This document shows, piece after piece, positions 28,292 to 38,823 of a stretch of DNA of 64,000 bases. The position numbers and the translations under genes were made by a program. The notes beneath the pieces were generated by a model that worked only from the letters and a program-made list of their open reading frames with translations, was not told the DNA's origin and did no database searches. Each line of letters opens with the position of its first letter. Within the stretch, counting starts at the first letter, position 1. Source of the stretch: Bacillus sp. NTK071 (lineage in GTDB: Bacteria; Bacillota; Bacilli; Bacillales; Guptibacillaceae); the NCBI RefSeq assembly GCF_017303315.1, contig NZ_JAFKOI010000001.1, forward strand, positions 372,001 to 436,000, written 5' to 3'.

Positions 28292-28840
28292 ATGTCAGAG
28301 GATTATAATTACAGAGAGATATTCGCCAAAGCAGTTTGCGGAAAAGGGCGTAAATTTACACAGGATACACACACAGTAACACCATCGCATAAACCATCAA
28401 GTATTCTAGGTTGTTGGATTATTAACAATGAATTTACTTCAAAGAAGCACGGTGACTGCGTAGTCGTTGAAGGCTCTTATGACATTAATATCTGGTACTC
28501 TTACAGCCATAATACGAAAACAGAAGTCGTAACAGAAAATGTAAAATACCGTGAAGAAATTCCTCTTCGCTATAAAGACAAAGACTGTGTGGCTGAAGAA
28601 GTAGTGGCAAAAGCGATACAAGAGCCGAATGCACTTGAAGCTACCATAGCTCCGAGTGGTCACAAAATCATTGTCCAGGTAGAGAGAGAGTTCCTCGTTG
28701 AAGTAATTGGGGAAACTAAAATTTGTGTCTACGTAAATCCAGATGGCTGTGGAGACGACGATGATTGGGATTATGAAGTTGATGATGAAGAGTTTGAAGA
28801 TTTAGATCCGAACTTTTTAATTGGTGATCTTGAAGAATAG
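28292..28840 (+). CDS. cotE: Spore coat morphogenetic protein CotE
   Basis: A 182-residue protein that nucleates the outer spore coat. It starts [20 protein letters not shown] and ends in a strongly acidic tail ([18 protein letters not shown]), both typical of CotE. RBS AGGAGG is strong. It lies between ymcA and mutS as in B. subtilis and has its own terminator. Expression should be mother-cell specific during sporulation. Confidence 0.96.
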   Translation: MSEDYNYREIFAKAVCGKGRKFTQDTHTVTPSHKPSSILGCWIINNEFTSKKHGDCVVVEGSYDINIWYSYSHNTKTEVVTENVKYREEIPLRYKDKDCVAEEVVAKAIQEPNALEATIAPSGHKIIVQVEREFLVEVIGETKICVYVNPDGCGDDDDWDYEVDDEEFEDLDPNFLIGDLEE

Positions 28841-28844
28841 CTAT

Positions 28845-28878
28845 ACCAGGGAGAAGCAAACCTTCTTCCTGGTTTTTA
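28845..28878 (+). terminator. Terminator after cotE
   Basis: A 12-bp stem (28845-28856 with 28862-28873, one G-T pair), 5-nt loop and T-run. Confidence 0.88.
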
Positions 28879-28993
28879 TTTGGGTTCATCGCTATGGAAG
28901 CAGTTCACACTAGTAGGACCTAATCATCCACTTCCACTTTACTGGTATGCTATACTATGATGTGAATAGAATTAAGATTGGTGGAGAAGAATC

Positions 28994-31606
28994 ATGGCGC
29001 GATATACACCTATGATGGAGCAATATCTTAGAATTAAGGCAGAGTATCAGGATGCCTTTTTATTTTTTCGTTTAGGCGATTTTTATGAAATGTTTTTTGA
29101 TGATGCGACACGTGCATCGAAGGAATTGGAAATTACATTAACGAGCAGAGATGGTGGAGAGCAGGGGCGCATTCCGATGTGTGGCGTACCTTACCATGCT
29201 GCTGATAATTATATATCTCAACTAGTAACCAAAGGCTATAAGATTGCGATTTGTGAGCAAACGGAGGATCCAAAGCAGGCTAAAGGGGTTGTGAGAAGAG
29301 AAGTTGTTCAGCTCATTACGCCAGGAACGGTCATGTCTGATCACTTAATCAAAGAGAAAGAAAACAATTACATTGTTGCGATTTCTGCATTTGAAAATGA
29401 TACCTTTGCCCTTGCAGCAAATGATTTAACGACTGGTGAATCAATGGCCACCATTTTGGCTGGTGATCACCATGAAGTGATTGGAGAGCTTTCCAACCTT
29501 GCACCACGTGAAGTGGTTCTGAGTAGCGAGTGTGTAGAGCTGTCAAATGCGATTCAAGAACGGATGACAGTAACGATTTCGATTGAGGACGACACTACGA
29601 TCCCTGAAGCGTTAACCACGCTTAGTGACCATATCGATCAACCAAAGCTATTGGATGTGTTTGGTCGTTTGCTTCAGTACTTAATTCGAACACAGAAGCG
29701 GTCGATGGATCACTTGCAGGCTCTTCGTCATTATCATATATCTCAATATATGAAGCTTGATGTAAACTCAAAACGAAATCTTGAACTCGTTGAGACGATT
29801 CGCGACAAAAAACGGACAGGCTCTCTAGTCTGGTTTCTCGATAGTTCTGTTACTGCTATGGGCGGGAGACTTTTAAAGCAATGGGTAGAACGACCACTTT
29901 TGAAGCAAAGGGAGATAGAAAAGCGCCAGGAGCTTGTTGAAACGCTGATGAAGCAATTTTTCGAACGGGAAACGATCAGAGAACAGCTTCAAGGTGTTTA
30001 TGATTTAGAACGTCTTGCTGGGAAGGTTGCTTTTGGGAATTTAAATGCTAGAGATCTTGTACAACTAAGAAAGTCGCTTGAAAAAATTCCTGAAATTAAG
30101 CAAGCTGTCAACTCGCTTGATAATCCATATGCAAAGGAGCTCGGGGAAGAAATTCTTCCATGTGAAGAACTTGTAAAGCTACTGCAAGATGCAATTGAAG
30201 ATAACCCACCGCTTTCGGTTAAGGAAGGACAAATGATTCGAGATGGGTATCATGTCGACCTTGATAAATATCGTGATGCGAGTCGTAACGGTAAAGATTG
30301 GATCGCATCCCTTCAAATGCAGGAGCGGGAGCGGACTGGAATTAAATCGCTCAAAATCGGTTATAACAAAGTATTTGGTTATTATATTGAAGTCACTAGA
30401 TCAAATCTCCCTAATCTTCCTGAAGGCAGATATGAGCGTAAACAAACCCTTTCTAATGCCGAGCGGTTTATTACACCTGAGCTTAAGGAAAAGGAAACGT
30501 TGATTCTAGAAGCGGAAGAAAAAATTGTGGATCTAGAATATACTTTATTCTCCAATGTGCGTGAAGAGGTTAAAGCGTTTATTCCACAGCTACAGCAATT
30601 GGCTAGAAAAATTAGTGAACTCGATGTTCTCCAGTCCTTTGCGGTTGTAAGTGAAGAAAATCGATTTACTAAGCCTATCTTCTCAAAAGAACGGAAAGTA
30701 GAGGTTGAAGGTGGACGTCACCCTGTAGTTGAAAAAATGCTAAAAGGTCGAGAATATGTAGCGAACGATGTGATGATGGATCGTGATCGAGAAATTCTAC
30801 TTATAACAGGTCCTAACATGAGCGGGAAAAGTACGTACATGAGGCAGCTAGCGTTGATCTCCATTCTTGGTCAAATTGGTTGCTTTGTGCCAGCTGAATC
30901 TGCCGTTTTACCAGTTTTTGATCAGATTTTTACAAGAATCGGTGCTGCAGATGATCTAGCAGCAGGTCAAAGTACGTTCATGGTGGAAATGCTTGAAGCT
31001 AACTACGCGATCACGCGCGCTACCCAAGATAGCTTAATTCTTCTTGATGAAATCGGGAGAGGGACTTCTACTTATGATGGTATGGCACTCGCCCAATCGA
31101 TTATTGAATACGTGCATAGTGAAGTAAGAGCCAAAACACTTTTCTCTACTCACTATCATGAGCTTACAACCCTTGAGGAAGAACTTGATCGTGTTAAGAA
31201 CGTTCACGTGAAGGCAGTTGAAGAAAAAGGACGAGTTGTATTCTTACACCGAGTCCACGATGGATCAGCGGATAAAAGCTATGGGATTCATGTAGCCCAG
31301 CTTGCGAATTTGCCCGAACTGCTTATCAAGCGTGCTGAAGAGATACTCAAAGAGTTCGAATCAGATTCAGATACAGTTTCAAATGCTGATGTAGAGCCTA
31401 GCACAGTTGAATCTAGTAAAGAGAAGGCGGCTTTGGAGGAAGAAGCGCAGCTTGCTTTCTTTAATGAAGACGCGAAGCCGAGAACGACAAGATCTCCTGG
31501 TGAAAAAGCGATTCTTGATCGGTTGAAAACTGTTGATATTATGGAAATGACGCCAATGGACGCGATTAATACGTTGTATGAGTTGAAGAAGCACTTAAAG
31601 TCATAA
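28994..31606 (+). CDS. mutS: DNA mismatch repair protein MutS
   Basis: An 870-residue mismatch-recognition ATPase. The mismatch-binding motif FYEMFFDDA is near the N-terminus. Walker [10 protein letters not shown] starts at residue 606, followed by [14 protein letters not shown] and STHYHELT. A variable, acidic stretch precedes a C-terminal helical end ([16 protein letters not shown]). It is the first gene of a mutS-mutL-miaA-hfq run and hands mismatches to MutL. Confidence 0.98.
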   Translation: MARYTPMMEQYLRIKAEYQDAFLFFRLGDFYEMFFDDATRASKELEITLTSRDGGEQGRIPMCGVPYHAADNYISQLVTKGYKIAICEQTEDPKQAKGVVRREVVQLITPGTVMSDHLIKEKENNYIVAISAFENDTFALAANDLTTGESMATILAGDHHEVIGELSNLAPREVVLSSECVELSNAIQERMTVTISIEDDTTIPEALTTLSDHIDQPKLLDVFGRLLQYLIRTQKRSMDHLQALRHYHISQYMKLDVNSKRNLELVETIRDKKRTGSLVWFLDSSVTAMGGRLLKQWVERPLLKQREIEKRQELVETLMKQFFERETIREQLQGVYDLERLAGKVAFGNLNARDLVQLRKSLEKIPEIKQAVNSLDNPYAKELGEEILPCEELVKLLQDAIEDNPPLSVKEGQMIRDGYHVDLDKYRDASRNGKDWIASLQMQERERTGIKSLKIGYNKVFGYYIEVTRSNLPNLPEGRYERKQTLSNAERFITPELKEKETLILEAEEKIVDLEYTLFSNVREEVKAFIPQLQQLARKISELDVLQSFAVVSEENRFTKPIFSKERKVEVEGGRHPVVEKMLKGREYVANDVMMDRDREILLITGPNMSGKSTYMRQLALISILGQIGCFVPAESAVLPVFDQIFTRIGAADDLAAGQSTFMVEMLEANYAITRATQDSLILLDEIGRGTSTYDGMALAQSIIEYVHSEVRAKTLFSTHYHELTTLEEELDRVKNVHVKAVEEKGRVVFLHRVHDGSADKSYGIHVAQLANLPELLIKRAEEILKEFESDSDTVSNADVEPSTVESSKEKAALEEEAQLAFFNEDAKPRTTRSPGEKAILDRLKTVDIMEMTPMDAINTLYELKKHLKS

Positions 31607-31625
31607 AGGAAGAAAGGTGAGGACA

Positions 31626-33500
31626 ATGGGAAAGATCGTACAGCTTGATGATCAGCTTTCGAACAAGATCGCTGCTGGTGAAGTAGTCGAAAGGCCGGCT
31701 TCTGTCGTAAAAGAACTGGTTGAGAATGCCATTGATGCAGAGAGCAGTGAAATTTCAATTGAAATAGAAGAAGGCGGTCTTTCCAAAATCCGCATCGTAG
31801 ATAATGGTAGTGGGATGGATGAGGAAGATTGTAAGCTCGCTTTCTTCCGTCATGCTACAAGTAAAATTAAAAATGAGCGGGATTTATTTCAAATTGAAAC
31901 GCTCGGGTTCCGTGGTGAGGCCCTTCCAAGTATCGCAGCTGTTTCTCATCTTGAATTAAAAACATCAACGGGTGAAGCGGCAGGAACCTATGTACGAATA
32001 GAAGCAGGAAAAGTGGCTGAGTTCAAAGCGACCGATAGCCGAAAAGGGACGGAAATGACGATTACTGGCTTATTCTATAACACGCCAGCTCGTTTAAAGC
32101 ATATGAAAACCGTTCACACAGAACTTGCGAACGTTGCAGATGTGATTAACCGTCAAGCGATGGCCCACCCTGACATTGCCTTTCGCTTCTTTCATAATGG
32201 TAAGAAACTGCTGTCTACAACTGGAAATGGTGATCTTTTACAAGTAATAGCGGCAATTTATGGCTATAACACAGCTAGAAAAATGCTTCCATTGCATGCA
32301 GAGACGATTGATTTTACAGTGACGGGCTATGCCGCCAAACCGGAATTAACCCGAGCGTCAAGGCAGTATATATCGCTCGTGATTAACGGCCGCTACATTA
32401 AGAATTTCACAATATCAAAAGGGATTCAACAGGGCTATCATACGCTACTTCCAATTGGACGGTATCCGATCGTTGTCCTTCACATTAAGATGAACCCAAC
32501 GTTAATTGATGTAAACGTCCATCCTTCGAAACTCGAAGCGCGCATTAGTAAAGAACAAGATCTTGCGTTGGCAATTGAAAATGCCATTAAAGGAATCTTC
32601 AAGAAAATTGAACTTATCCCTGAACAATCGTTGCCAAAGAAAAAGGAGTCAGAAAGCGAGCAACCTGCTTTTCAATTTCAGCATGATCGACCTAAGGTGC
32701 AAGAGGAAGAGCAGGTTCAGCATATAAAGGAACCTGAGAATCAAACGAATCGCTATGAAGAAACTGCTCCAGTCACAAGGGATTTCCATGAGCCGTTTAG
32801 TGTAAAGGAAGAGTTAAAGTCTGACCACTATGATCCTGTCATTACAAAAGAACCAGAGCTACGTGATGAACTAGAAATGGCAATGGATTATGTGAAAGAA
32901 ACGAACGATAGCGAAACTCGCATTCCGCCACTTTATCCAATTGGACAGATGCATGGAACCTACATTCTTGCTCAAAATGAGAACGGGCTATATATCATCG
33001 ATCAGCATGCCGCACAGGAGCGAATTAAGTATGAATTTTACCGTGAAAAAGTTGGTGAAATTGATCCCGTCTTACAAGAACTTCTTGTGCCATTTACGCT
33101 TGAGTATAATACGTCTGAATCGGCTATTATTGATAGTAGAATAGAAGATCTTGCTAAAGTTGGCGTTTTTCTTGAATCATTTGGACGAAATAGCTATATG
33201 GTGAGCTCTCATCCAGTCTGGTTTCCTAGAGGGGCCGAACAGAATACGATCGAGGAACTGATTCAAGAAGTTGTTGATAACCGTGCAATCGACGTGAAGA
33301 AACTTCGTGAAGAAGCGGCCATCATGATGTCGTGTAAGAAATCCATTAAGGCGAATCGTCATTTACGCGATGATGAAGTATTCACCCTACTTGAAACGTT
33401 ACGTCAATCAATTGATCCATATACATGTCCTCACGGTAGACCAATTATCATACATTACTCTACGTATGAGATGGAGAAAATGTTTAAGAGGGTTATGTGA
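31626..33500 (+). CDS. mutL: DNA mismatch repair protein MutL
   Basis: A 624-residue GHKL ATPase with nicking endonuclease. The N-terminal ATPase shows [15 protein letters not shown] and [11 protein letters not shown] Gln/Glu-rich linker follows. The C-terminal domain has the metal-binding nuclease motif [12 protein letters not shown] and a late CPHGRP. This fits the MutH-less, nick-making MutL type. ATG 31626 follows AAAGGTGA; a GTG at 31617 lies in that site. Confidence 0.97.
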   Translation: MGKIVQLDDQLSNKIAAGEVVERPASVVKELVENAIDAESSEISIEIEEGGLSKIRIVDNGSGMDEEDCKLAFFRHATSKIKNERDLFQIETLGFRGEALPSIAAVSHLELKTSTGEAAGTYVRIEAGKVAEFKATDSRKGTEMTITGLFYNTPARLKHMKTVHTELANVADVINRQAMAHPDIAFRFFHNGKKLLSTTGNGDLLQVIAAIYGYNTARKMLPLHAETIDFTVTGYAAKPELTRASRQYISLVINGRYIKNFTISKGIQQGYHTLLPIGRYPIVVLHIKMNPTLIDVNVHPSKLEARISKEQDLALAIENAIKGIFKKIELIPEQSLPKKKESESEQPAFQFQHDRPKVQEEEQVQHIKEPENQTNRYEETAPVTRDFHEPFSVKEELKSDHYDPVITKEPELRDELEMAMDYVKETNDSETRIPPLYPIGQMHGTYILAQNENGLYIIDQHAAQERIKYEFYREKVGEIDPVLQELLVPFTLEYNTSESAIIDSRIEDLAKVGVFLESFGRNSYMVSSHPVWFPRGAEQNTIEELIQEVVDNRAIDVKKLREEAAIMMSCKKSIKANRHLRDDEVFTLLETLRQSIDPYTCPHGRPIIIHYSTYEMEKMFKRVM

Positions 33501-33527
33501 CGAACAGAAAACATTGAAGGAAAGTAC

Positions 33528-34478
33528 GTGAAATATATGGATAAAGAGAAACAAAAACTAGTTACTGTTCTCGGTCCAACTGCTGTTGGCAAAACGAAGA
33601 CAAGTATTGAACTTGCAAAAGCACTTGACGGTGAAATCATCAGTGGAGATTCAATGCAAATTTATAGAGGCATGGACATCGGAACGGCTAAAGTGACGGA
33701 AGAAGAGATGGAAGGGATTCCCCATTATTTGATTGATATTAAAGATCCTAAGGAAAGCTTTTCTGCTGCTGAATTTCAGGAACTTGCTACAGACCTTGTG
33801 TCTGATATTAATAGACGCGGGAAAGTGGCAATTATAGCTGGTGGAACAGGTCTTTATGTTAAAGCAGTCACGCATCAATATGCTTTCTCTGAAGCAAAAG
33901 AAGATCCTGAATATCGCGAGAAACTTGAACGACTTGCAGAAGAAGAAGGTGCTGTAGCGTTCCATGCGAGGCTTAAAGGAATTGATCCTGTAAGCTATAA
34001 AAGTGTACACCCGAATAATGTAAGAAGAGTGATAAGGGCGCTTGAAGTCTATCATGTAACTGGGGAGCCGGTATCGGCATCGAAAGACGCTCTCCCAGAA
34101 CATTCTCCTTATAATCTCGTTAATGTAGGTCTTACGATGGATCGTGACTTCCTTTATGATCGTATTAATCGAAGGGTCGACCTTATGATGGAGGCTGGTT
34201 TACTAGAGGAAGCGAGACGTCTTCATGCTTCGGGTGTTCTAAATTGTCAGTCTGTGCAAGCGATTGGTTATAAGGAAATCTACCGCTACATCGATGGTCG
34301 CATCTCGTATGAAGAAGCCGTGAGTGAACTGAAACAAAACTCGAGAAGGTATGCGAAACGTCAACTAACCTGGTTTCGCCATCAAATGGAGATGGATTGG
34401 TTCGATATGACTGAGAAGCGGGAAGAAAAAATCCAAACAATCTTGCAATTTGTTGCAGGAAAGTTAGCAGAAAGCTAG
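33528..34478 (+). CDS. miaA: tRNA dimethylallyltransferase MiaA
   Basis: A 316-residue enzyme that prenylates A37 of tRNAs reading UNN codons. It has Walker A GPTAVGKT, the DSMQIYRGMDIGTAK block and GGTGLYVKA. Its product i6A37 is the substrate of MiaB encoded earlier in the window. The GTG at 33528 is used (RBS GAAGGAAAG); an ATG at 33537 is a poorer-spaced alternative. Confidence 0.95.
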   Translation: MKYMDKEKQKLVTVLGPTAVGKTKTSIELAKALDGEIISGDSMQIYRGMDIGTAKVTEEEMEGIPHYLIDIKDPKESFSAAEFQELATDLVSDINRRGKVAIIAGGTGLYVKAVTHQYAFSEAKEDPEYREKLERLAEEEGAVAFHARLKGIDPVSYKSVHPNNVRRVIRALEVYHVTGEPVSASKDALPEHSPYNLVNVGLTMDRDFLYDRINRRVDLMMEAGLLEEARRLHASGVLNCQSVQAIGYKEIYRYIDGRISYEEAVSELKQNSRRYAKRQLTWFRHQMEMDWFDMTEKREEKIQTILQFVAGKLAES

Positions 34479-34524
34479 AAATGTAGTAATTGAATGCCTT
34501 TAGAGAAAAAGAGGAGGACTGACA

Positions 34525-34758
34525 ATGAAGCAGCAAATTAACATCCAGGATCAGTTTTTGAACCAATTGAGAAAAGACAATGTTTTTGTTACAGTTTACC
34601 TGCTTAATGGATTTCAGCTAAAAGGGACGATCAAAGGATTTGATAACTTCACGATAATCCTTGAGTCCGACGGAAAACAACAATTGATTTACAAACACGC
34701 CATTTCTACTTTCGCTCCACAGCGATCAGTTGAAATAAATTTTGAGTCTGACAAGTAA
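34525..34758 (+). CDS. hfq: RNA chaperone Hfq
   Basis: A 77-residue Sm-like protein forming hexameric rings that bind sRNA and mRNA. Sm motifs are clear: [20 protein letters not shown] and [22 protein letters not shown]. It closes the mutS-mutL-miaA-hfq run and is followed by a terminator. Confidence 0.97.
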   Translation: MKQQINIQDQFLNQLRKDNVFVTVYLLNGFQLKGTIKGFDNFTIILESDGKQQLIYKHAISTFAPQRSVEINFESDK

Positions 34759-34765
34759 AAACCTG

Positions 34766-34803
34766 GTCCCTCGTTCTGATTTATGCAGGATGAGGGACTT
34801 TTT
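34766..34803 (+). terminator. Terminator after hfq
   Basis: A 13-bp stem with G-T pairs (34766-34778 with 34786-34798), then TTTTT. It lies between convergent genes. Confidence 0.88.
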
Positions 34804-34816
34804 CATATCAAGAGAT

Positions 34817-35797
34817 CTAGGATGTCATTTGCTGTTTTTCCATGTAATCAATATAGCGTTTCAGCGTTAAATCTGATTTCATTCCGAACTGAATGCGAAG
34901 CTGATTGATCGACAAGTCGTTTTCAATGGCTCGAATAACACATGTACGCCTCATGTGTTGTGCTGAAACTCCTTTTCTAAGTCCAGCGCGCTGGACTTCT
35001 TGCCTAATCATTTTTTGCACAGCAATTTCTGTCAGTCGTTTCGGGCGATCAACTTCATAGCTCCACCTATACGTCTGACGCTGGAAATCAAAAGATACGA
35101 ACAAAGGGTCATCACTTTTTAACCTTGGTCTTACAGGAGCAGGAATCGTATGATAATAAGAATAAAGAACTTTTTTATGGTCAACGTCAAGGTGTACGGT
35201 CCGTTTCCCATAAGCAGACGTGACGAGAAGTTCATTCTGTTCGAAAGAGACGTCTTTCATCGAGAGTCCGCATAGCTCTTGAAGCGTAAGGCCATACGAA
35301 AGGAAAAGACGAACAATCATTAAATTGCGGTCAATTAAAAACGCTCGTGCCCTTAACTGATTTTCTGTTAGATCATCAAGAGAGACAATCGTTTCTAATA
35401 ACTTTTCGCATTCCTCCTCAAGAAGAAAATCAGTATCAATGTACCCTGAAACATCACTTGTAGGAAGGACAACTTCTTTCATTGGATTGTTCTTTGTTCG
35501 GTTTAACGACATATAATAACGATATACTTGATTTAGGACAGTCATGATCCGTTTAAGCGTTCGCTCGGAATAGTGTCGTTCTAAATGCAGAAACCGAATG
35601 TATTCCTGAAGCCTTTCGGATGTCAACTGACGAAAGCTCTCGAAATCGACACTTCGATGATAGGTCCGTAGCCAGAAGGTGAAGTCAACAAGGTCATAGC
35701 GATAACGCCTTAGGGTAGATGCTTTTCTGCCTTTGCGTTCAAGCGATTGAAGGTATTCTTCAAGAAATTCAGGAAGCGTTTGTTCAAAGAGCTCCAT
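34817..35797 (-). CDS. Tyrosine recombinase-like protein with substituted active-site residues
   Basis: A 326-residue protein with an N-terminal SAM-like core-binding domain and a C-terminal phage-integrase fold. The usual catalytic Arg of the GLR box is Thr171 (YGLTLQEL), confirmed in the codon ACG. The HxxR box is present (His281-M-R-Arg284), but the third-box His/Trp is Met306 (FGMKSDL). A Tyr315 sits nine residues later as expected for the nucleophile. It is therefore probably inactive or altered as a recombinase, though the frame is intact. It may act only as a DNA-binding protein. It has an extended -10 promoter and an upstream neighbour of YdjO type; no phage genes flank it. Confidence 0.85.
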   Translation of the reverse strand: MELFEQTLPEFLEEYLQSLERKGRKASTLRRYRYDLVDFTFWLRTYHRSVDFESFRQLTSERLQEYIRFLHLERHYSERTLKRIMTVLNQVYRYYMSLNRTKNNPMKEVVLPTSDVSGYIDTDFLLEEECEKLLETIVSLDDLTENQLRARAFLIDRNLMIVRLFLSYGLTLQELCGLSMKDVSFEQNELLVTSAYGKRTVHLDVDHKKVLYSYYHTIPAPVRPRLKSDDPLFVSFDFQRQTYRWSYEVDRPKRLTEIAVQKMIRQEVQRAGLRKGVSAQHMRRTCVIRAIENDLSINQLRIQFGMKSDLTLKRYIDYMEKQQMTS

Positions 35798-35823
35798 AGT
35801 GTTGCCCCCTTCTGTTTTCTTCC

Positions 35824-35832
35824 ATTATAACA
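35824..35832 (-). promoter_or_regulatory. Extended -10 promoter of the recombinase-like gene
   Basis: On the minus strand TGTTATAAT is a perfect extended -10 (TGnTATAAT), about 27 bp before the start codon. No good -35 is present. Confidence 0.6.
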
Positions 35833-35922
35833 AATTCACTATAGAATTTATTTCAAAGCATTTACATGATTTTGGGATTTGTGGGAATACTGTAGGTACC
35901 AAATAGAAAAGGAGCGGTTGTT

Positions 35923-36108
35923 ATGGCCTTTTTTTCAAAACAGCAGCAAGAACCGATTCCAGAAGTGGATACAGACGTATGGTCATGTTCAGGTGGAGAT
36001 TGCGCGGGCTGGATGCGGGCAGATTACTCATTTTCTGATACGCCAGCATGTCCGTTATGTGGAGCCGAAATGATGAGTGAAGTGCGAAACCTCCCAGAAA
36101 TCAAATAA
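35923..36108 (+). CDS. YdjO-like small zinc-ribbon protein
   Basis: A 61-residue protein with four cysteines in the pattern CSGGDCAGWMR and CPLC, resembling the cold-inducible YdjO family. ATG 35923 follows AAAAGGAG. An overlapping longer ORF in another frame (from 35879) is rejected because it has neither RBS nor motif. The next gene starts 13 bp later, so the two are co-transcribed. Function unknown. Confidence 0.85.
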   Translation: MAFFSKQQQEPIPEVDTDVWSCSGGDCAGWMRADYSFSDTPACPLCGAEMMSEVRNLPEIK

Positions 36109-36121
36109 ATGGAGGAATAGA

Positions 36122-36472
36122 ATGAGTAAAATAATGGAGAAAATCATTCATAAAGCTGAACAAGTCGTTAGTATCACCAAAGCTGCAGGCAAGGGCAAGC
36201 ACATGGTTCCAAAAGAAAGATTTTGTGATGTATTTAGAAAATTAGCTGAAGTACAAAAGAAAGAGATAACTCATTTAAAAAGTGAATTTGTTCTTTATTC
36301 GCTTCATGATGGTGAAGTATTCATAAAGATGCTAGAACGATCAAATGGTTATGTGCTCGAAATAGATGTAGTAGAAGATGGTGATTACCTCACCTGTTAT
36401 CGATCGTACCAGGATCCAAAAGGTGAACAAAAAGTCACCATACCTGAATCTTACGTTCCGCGGTTTAGCTAA
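36122..36472 (+). CDS. Hypothetical protein, 116 aa
   Basis: A soluble, charged protein that I do not recognise. It has a basic N-terminal half (EKIIHKAEQVVSITKAAGKG) and a beta-rich C-terminal half (FVLYSLHDGEVFIKML, YRSYQDPKGEQKVTIPESY). ATG 36122 follows GGAGGAATAG; an upstream in-frame start would overlap the YdjO-like gene. It ends at a terminator, forming a two-gene unit with the YdjO-like gene upstream of spoVK. Confidence 0.75.
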   Translation: MSKIMEKIIHKAEQVVSITKAAGKGKHMVPKERFCDVFRKLAEVQKKEITHLKSEFVLYSLHDGEVFIKMLERSNGYVLEIDVVEDGDYLTCYRSYQDPKGEQKVTIPESYVPRFS

Positions 36473-36496
36473 ACACTCTGTCTAGAGTGTTTTTCT
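36471..36496 (+). terminator. Terminator before spoVK
   Basis: A perfect 9-bp stem (36471-36479 with 36484-36492), GTCT loop and T-run, overlapping the previous stop codon. Confidence 0.85.
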
Positions 36497-36510
36497 TTTG
36501 GGCTTTTGTC

Positions 36511-36538
36511 ACGAATTCTGGGCAGGAGCGTATACTAT
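36511..36538 (+). promoter_or_regulatory. Candidate SigE-type promoter of spoVK
   Basis: TATACTAT (36531-36538) matches six of eight positions of the SigE -10 CATACAnT. An AT-containing -35 (CGAAT) lies about 14 bp upstream. A SigA reading needs a 19-bp spacer. spoVK is mother-cell expressed in B. subtilis. Confidence 0.35.
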
Positions 36539-36566
36539 CGTGTCAGATCAAAGCGAGGTGAGTATC

Positions 36567-37493
36567 TTGCAGCATTCGATTACACAGCGAAAGAGTAGTC
36601 AAATTAACATTGTTCTGCGTCAAAACGAAGGCGTACAGGAAGTGGCTGACGCAGCGCTTAGTGAAGCGTCTAAAAAGCATATCCCGCTTGAACGAATTCA
36701 ACAGGAAATGGAACAGCTAATAGGTCTTAAAGAAATGAAATACTTACTGAAAGAAGTTTATGCCTGGCTGTATGTGAACAAGTGCAGGCAAGAGAACGGT
36801 TTAAAGCAGAATACGCAAGCACTCCATATGATGTTCAAGGGAAATCCAGGCACAGGCAAAACAACAGTTGCTCGTCTTCTTGGTACATTATTTCTTGAGA
36901 TGAATGTGCTTTCTAAAGGACACCTGATTGAGGTAGAACGTGCAGATCTAGTCGGAGAATACATTGGTCATACAGCACAGAAAACGAGGGATTTAGTTAA
37001 GAAAGCAAAAGGTGGCATCCTTTTTATCGATGAAGCTTATTCACTCGCACGTGGCGGAGAGAAGGACTTTGGAAAAGAAGCAATCGATACGTTAGTAAAA
37101 GCAATGGAAGACTATCATAAGGATTTTATCCTTATCCTCGCCGGGTATTCTGACGAAATGGAGCATTTTCTTTCGTTAAACCCTGGCTTACCGTCTCGCT
37201 TTCCCCTGGTTATTGATTTCCCAGACTACTCAAATGAGCAGCTCTTGGAAATCGCTCGAAAGATGGCAGCAGAACGTCAGTATCGCTTCTCAAAAGAAAC
37301 AGAGTGGAAGTTGAAGCAAAGTTTTATTAAAAAGCGTGAACGTGAAACAGCCGCTTTTAGTAATGGAAGATTTGTGCGAAATATCATTGAGAAGGCCATT
37401 AGGAAACAGGCAGTTAGGCTGCTTCAAGCAAAAGTCATCGACCGTTCATCATTAGAGCTCTTATTACCAGAAGACATCCCTGTAGAAGATTAA
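36567..37493 (+). CDS. spoVK: Stage V sporulation protein K (AAA+ ATPase)
   Basis: A 308-residue CbxX/CfqX-type AAA+ protein. It has Walker A GNPGTGKT, Walker B ILFIDEAYSLARGG and a closing SNGRFVRNIIEKAIRKQA block, closely matching B. subtilis SpoVK. The start is taken as TTG 36567 (QHSITQRKSSQINIVL) because GAGGTG lies six bases before it and the N-terminus then fits SpoVK. GTG 36558 is possible. It is needed for spore maturation. hflX follows at 55 bp. Confidence 0.92.
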   Translation: MQHSITQRKSSQINIVLRQNEGVQEVADAALSEASKKHIPLERIQQEMEQLIGLKEMKYLLKEVYAWLYVNKCRQENGLKQNTQALHMMFKGNPGTGKTTVARLLGTLFLEMNVLSKGHLIEVERADLVGEYIGHTAQKTRDLVKKAKGGILFIDEAYSLARGGEKDFGKEAIDTLVKAMEDYHKDFILILAGYSDEMEHFLSLNPGLPSRFPLVIDFPDYSNEQLLEIARKMAAERQYRFSKETEWKLKQSFIKKRERETAAFSNGRFVRNIIEKAIRKQAVRLLQAKVIDRSSLELLLPEDIPVED

Positions 37494-37548
37494 ATGTGGT
37501 TCTGGTATGATGGGAACAGACTGATAGATAAAGGCAGGGAACGAACCT

Positions 37549-38811
37549 TTGAATAAAGAACGAATTGAAGTAGCTGAACCGGCAATATTGATTGGATGTC
37601 AGCTTCAAAAATATACTGATGAGCAGTTTGCTTATTCGATGGATGAGCTTGCTGCTTTAACAAAAACAGCAGGTGGAGTAGTTGAAGGCACTCTTTCGCA
37701 AAAACGTGAACGTATTCATTCTGCTACATTTATAGGGAGAGGGAAGGTAGAAGAACTTTCCGAGCTTATTGAGGAAAAGGAAGCAAGTATCGTTATTTTT
37801 AATAGCGAACTTTCTCCAAGTCAACTTCGTAACCTCTCAGAAGAACTTGATGCTAGAGTGATTGATCGCACTCAGCTCATTCTTGATATTTTCGCACAGC
37901 GAGCGAGATCAAGAGAAGGCATGCTTCAGGTTGAACTTGCACAGCTTCAATACATGCTTCCACGCCTTGCAGGACAAGGAACGTCCTTATCAAGGCTTGG
38001 GGGCGGTATTGGTACCAGAGGACCGGGGGAAACGAAGCTAGAAACGGATCGCCGCTATATTCGGAACCGTATTACCGACTTAAAGAAACAGCTTGATCAT
38101 ACAGTCAAGCATCGTGAACAGTATCGAGCAAGAAGAAAACGGAATGAAACGATGCAGGTTGCTTTAGTTGGCTATACGAACGCTGGTAAATCAACGATAT
38201 TTAATCGATTAACTAATTCAGATTCATATGAAGAGGACAAGTTGTTTGCAACGCTTGATCCAATGACAAGACAGTTGAAGCTTCCAAATGGTTACAATGT
38301 ACTCTTAACGGATACAGTTGGTTTCATACAGGATCTTCCAACAACGCTTGTTGCGTCGTTTAAATCTACGCTTGAAGAAGCGACCGAAGCCGACCTTATT
38401 CTTCACGTTATTGATGCTTCACATCCTGATCGAGCACGACACGAAGAAATCGTTCTTAAGTTGTTGAAGGATTTAAAAGCATCACACATTCCTGTATTAA
38501 CGGTCTTTAATAAAATGGACCGTGCGGATCCTGCTGTGCACAGCAGTGTGAACGAACAAATTCACATTTCGGCTTTAAAGAAGTCTAACTTGATAAGTCT
38601 AAACGATCGTCTTCAAAAAGAAGTTTTGAAGCAAATGGAGTACTTCTCTATTTCGATTCAGGCTGATCAAGGCGATAAGCTTGCTTATCTACAAAGTAAC
38701 ACCGTGCTTTTAGAACGTAAATGGGATGAAGAGAAGGACCACTACAGATGCAAAGGCTATGCACCACAACATCTTTACGAACGAATCGTGAAAGAGTGGA
38801 ACAACGACTAG
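37549..38811 (+). CDS. hflX: Ribosome-associated GTPase HflX (YnbA)
   Basis: A 420-residue GTPase that splits stalled 70S ribosomes. The N-terminal HflX domain has the glycine-rich RLGGGIGTRGPGETKLETDR motif. The G domain shows GYTNAGKST, DTVGFIQDLP and NKMD. Start is TTG with RBS AGGGA and no better alternative. Order spoVK-hflX-ynbB-(glnR)-glnA is conserved with B. subtilis, except that glnR is absent here. Confidence 0.93.
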   Translation: MNKERIEVAEPAILIGCQLQKYTDEQFAYSMDELAALTKTAGGVVEGTLSQKRERIHSATFIGRGKVEELSELIEEKEASIVIFNSELSPSQLRNLSEELDARVIDRTQLILDIFAQRARSREGMLQVELAQLQYMLPRLAGQGTSLSRLGGGIGTRGPGETKLETDRRYIRNRITDLKKQLDHTVKHREQYRARRKRNETMQVALVGYTNAGKSTIFNRLTNSDSYEEDKLFATLDPMTRQLKLPNGYNVLLTDTVGFIQDLPTTLVASFKSTLEEATEADLILHVIDASHPDRARHEEIVLKLLKDLKASHIPVLTVFNKMDRADPAVHSSVNEQIHISALKKSNLISLNDRLQKEVLKQMEYFSISIQADQGDKLAYLQSNTVLLERKWDEEKDHYRCKGYAPQHLYERIVKEWNND

Positions 38812-38823
38812 GAGTAGACAAAC

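Noticed and set aside
35879..36073. 64-codon ORF overlapping the YdjO-like gene
   Set aside because: The other frame has the RBS and the four-cysteine zinc-ribbon pattern.
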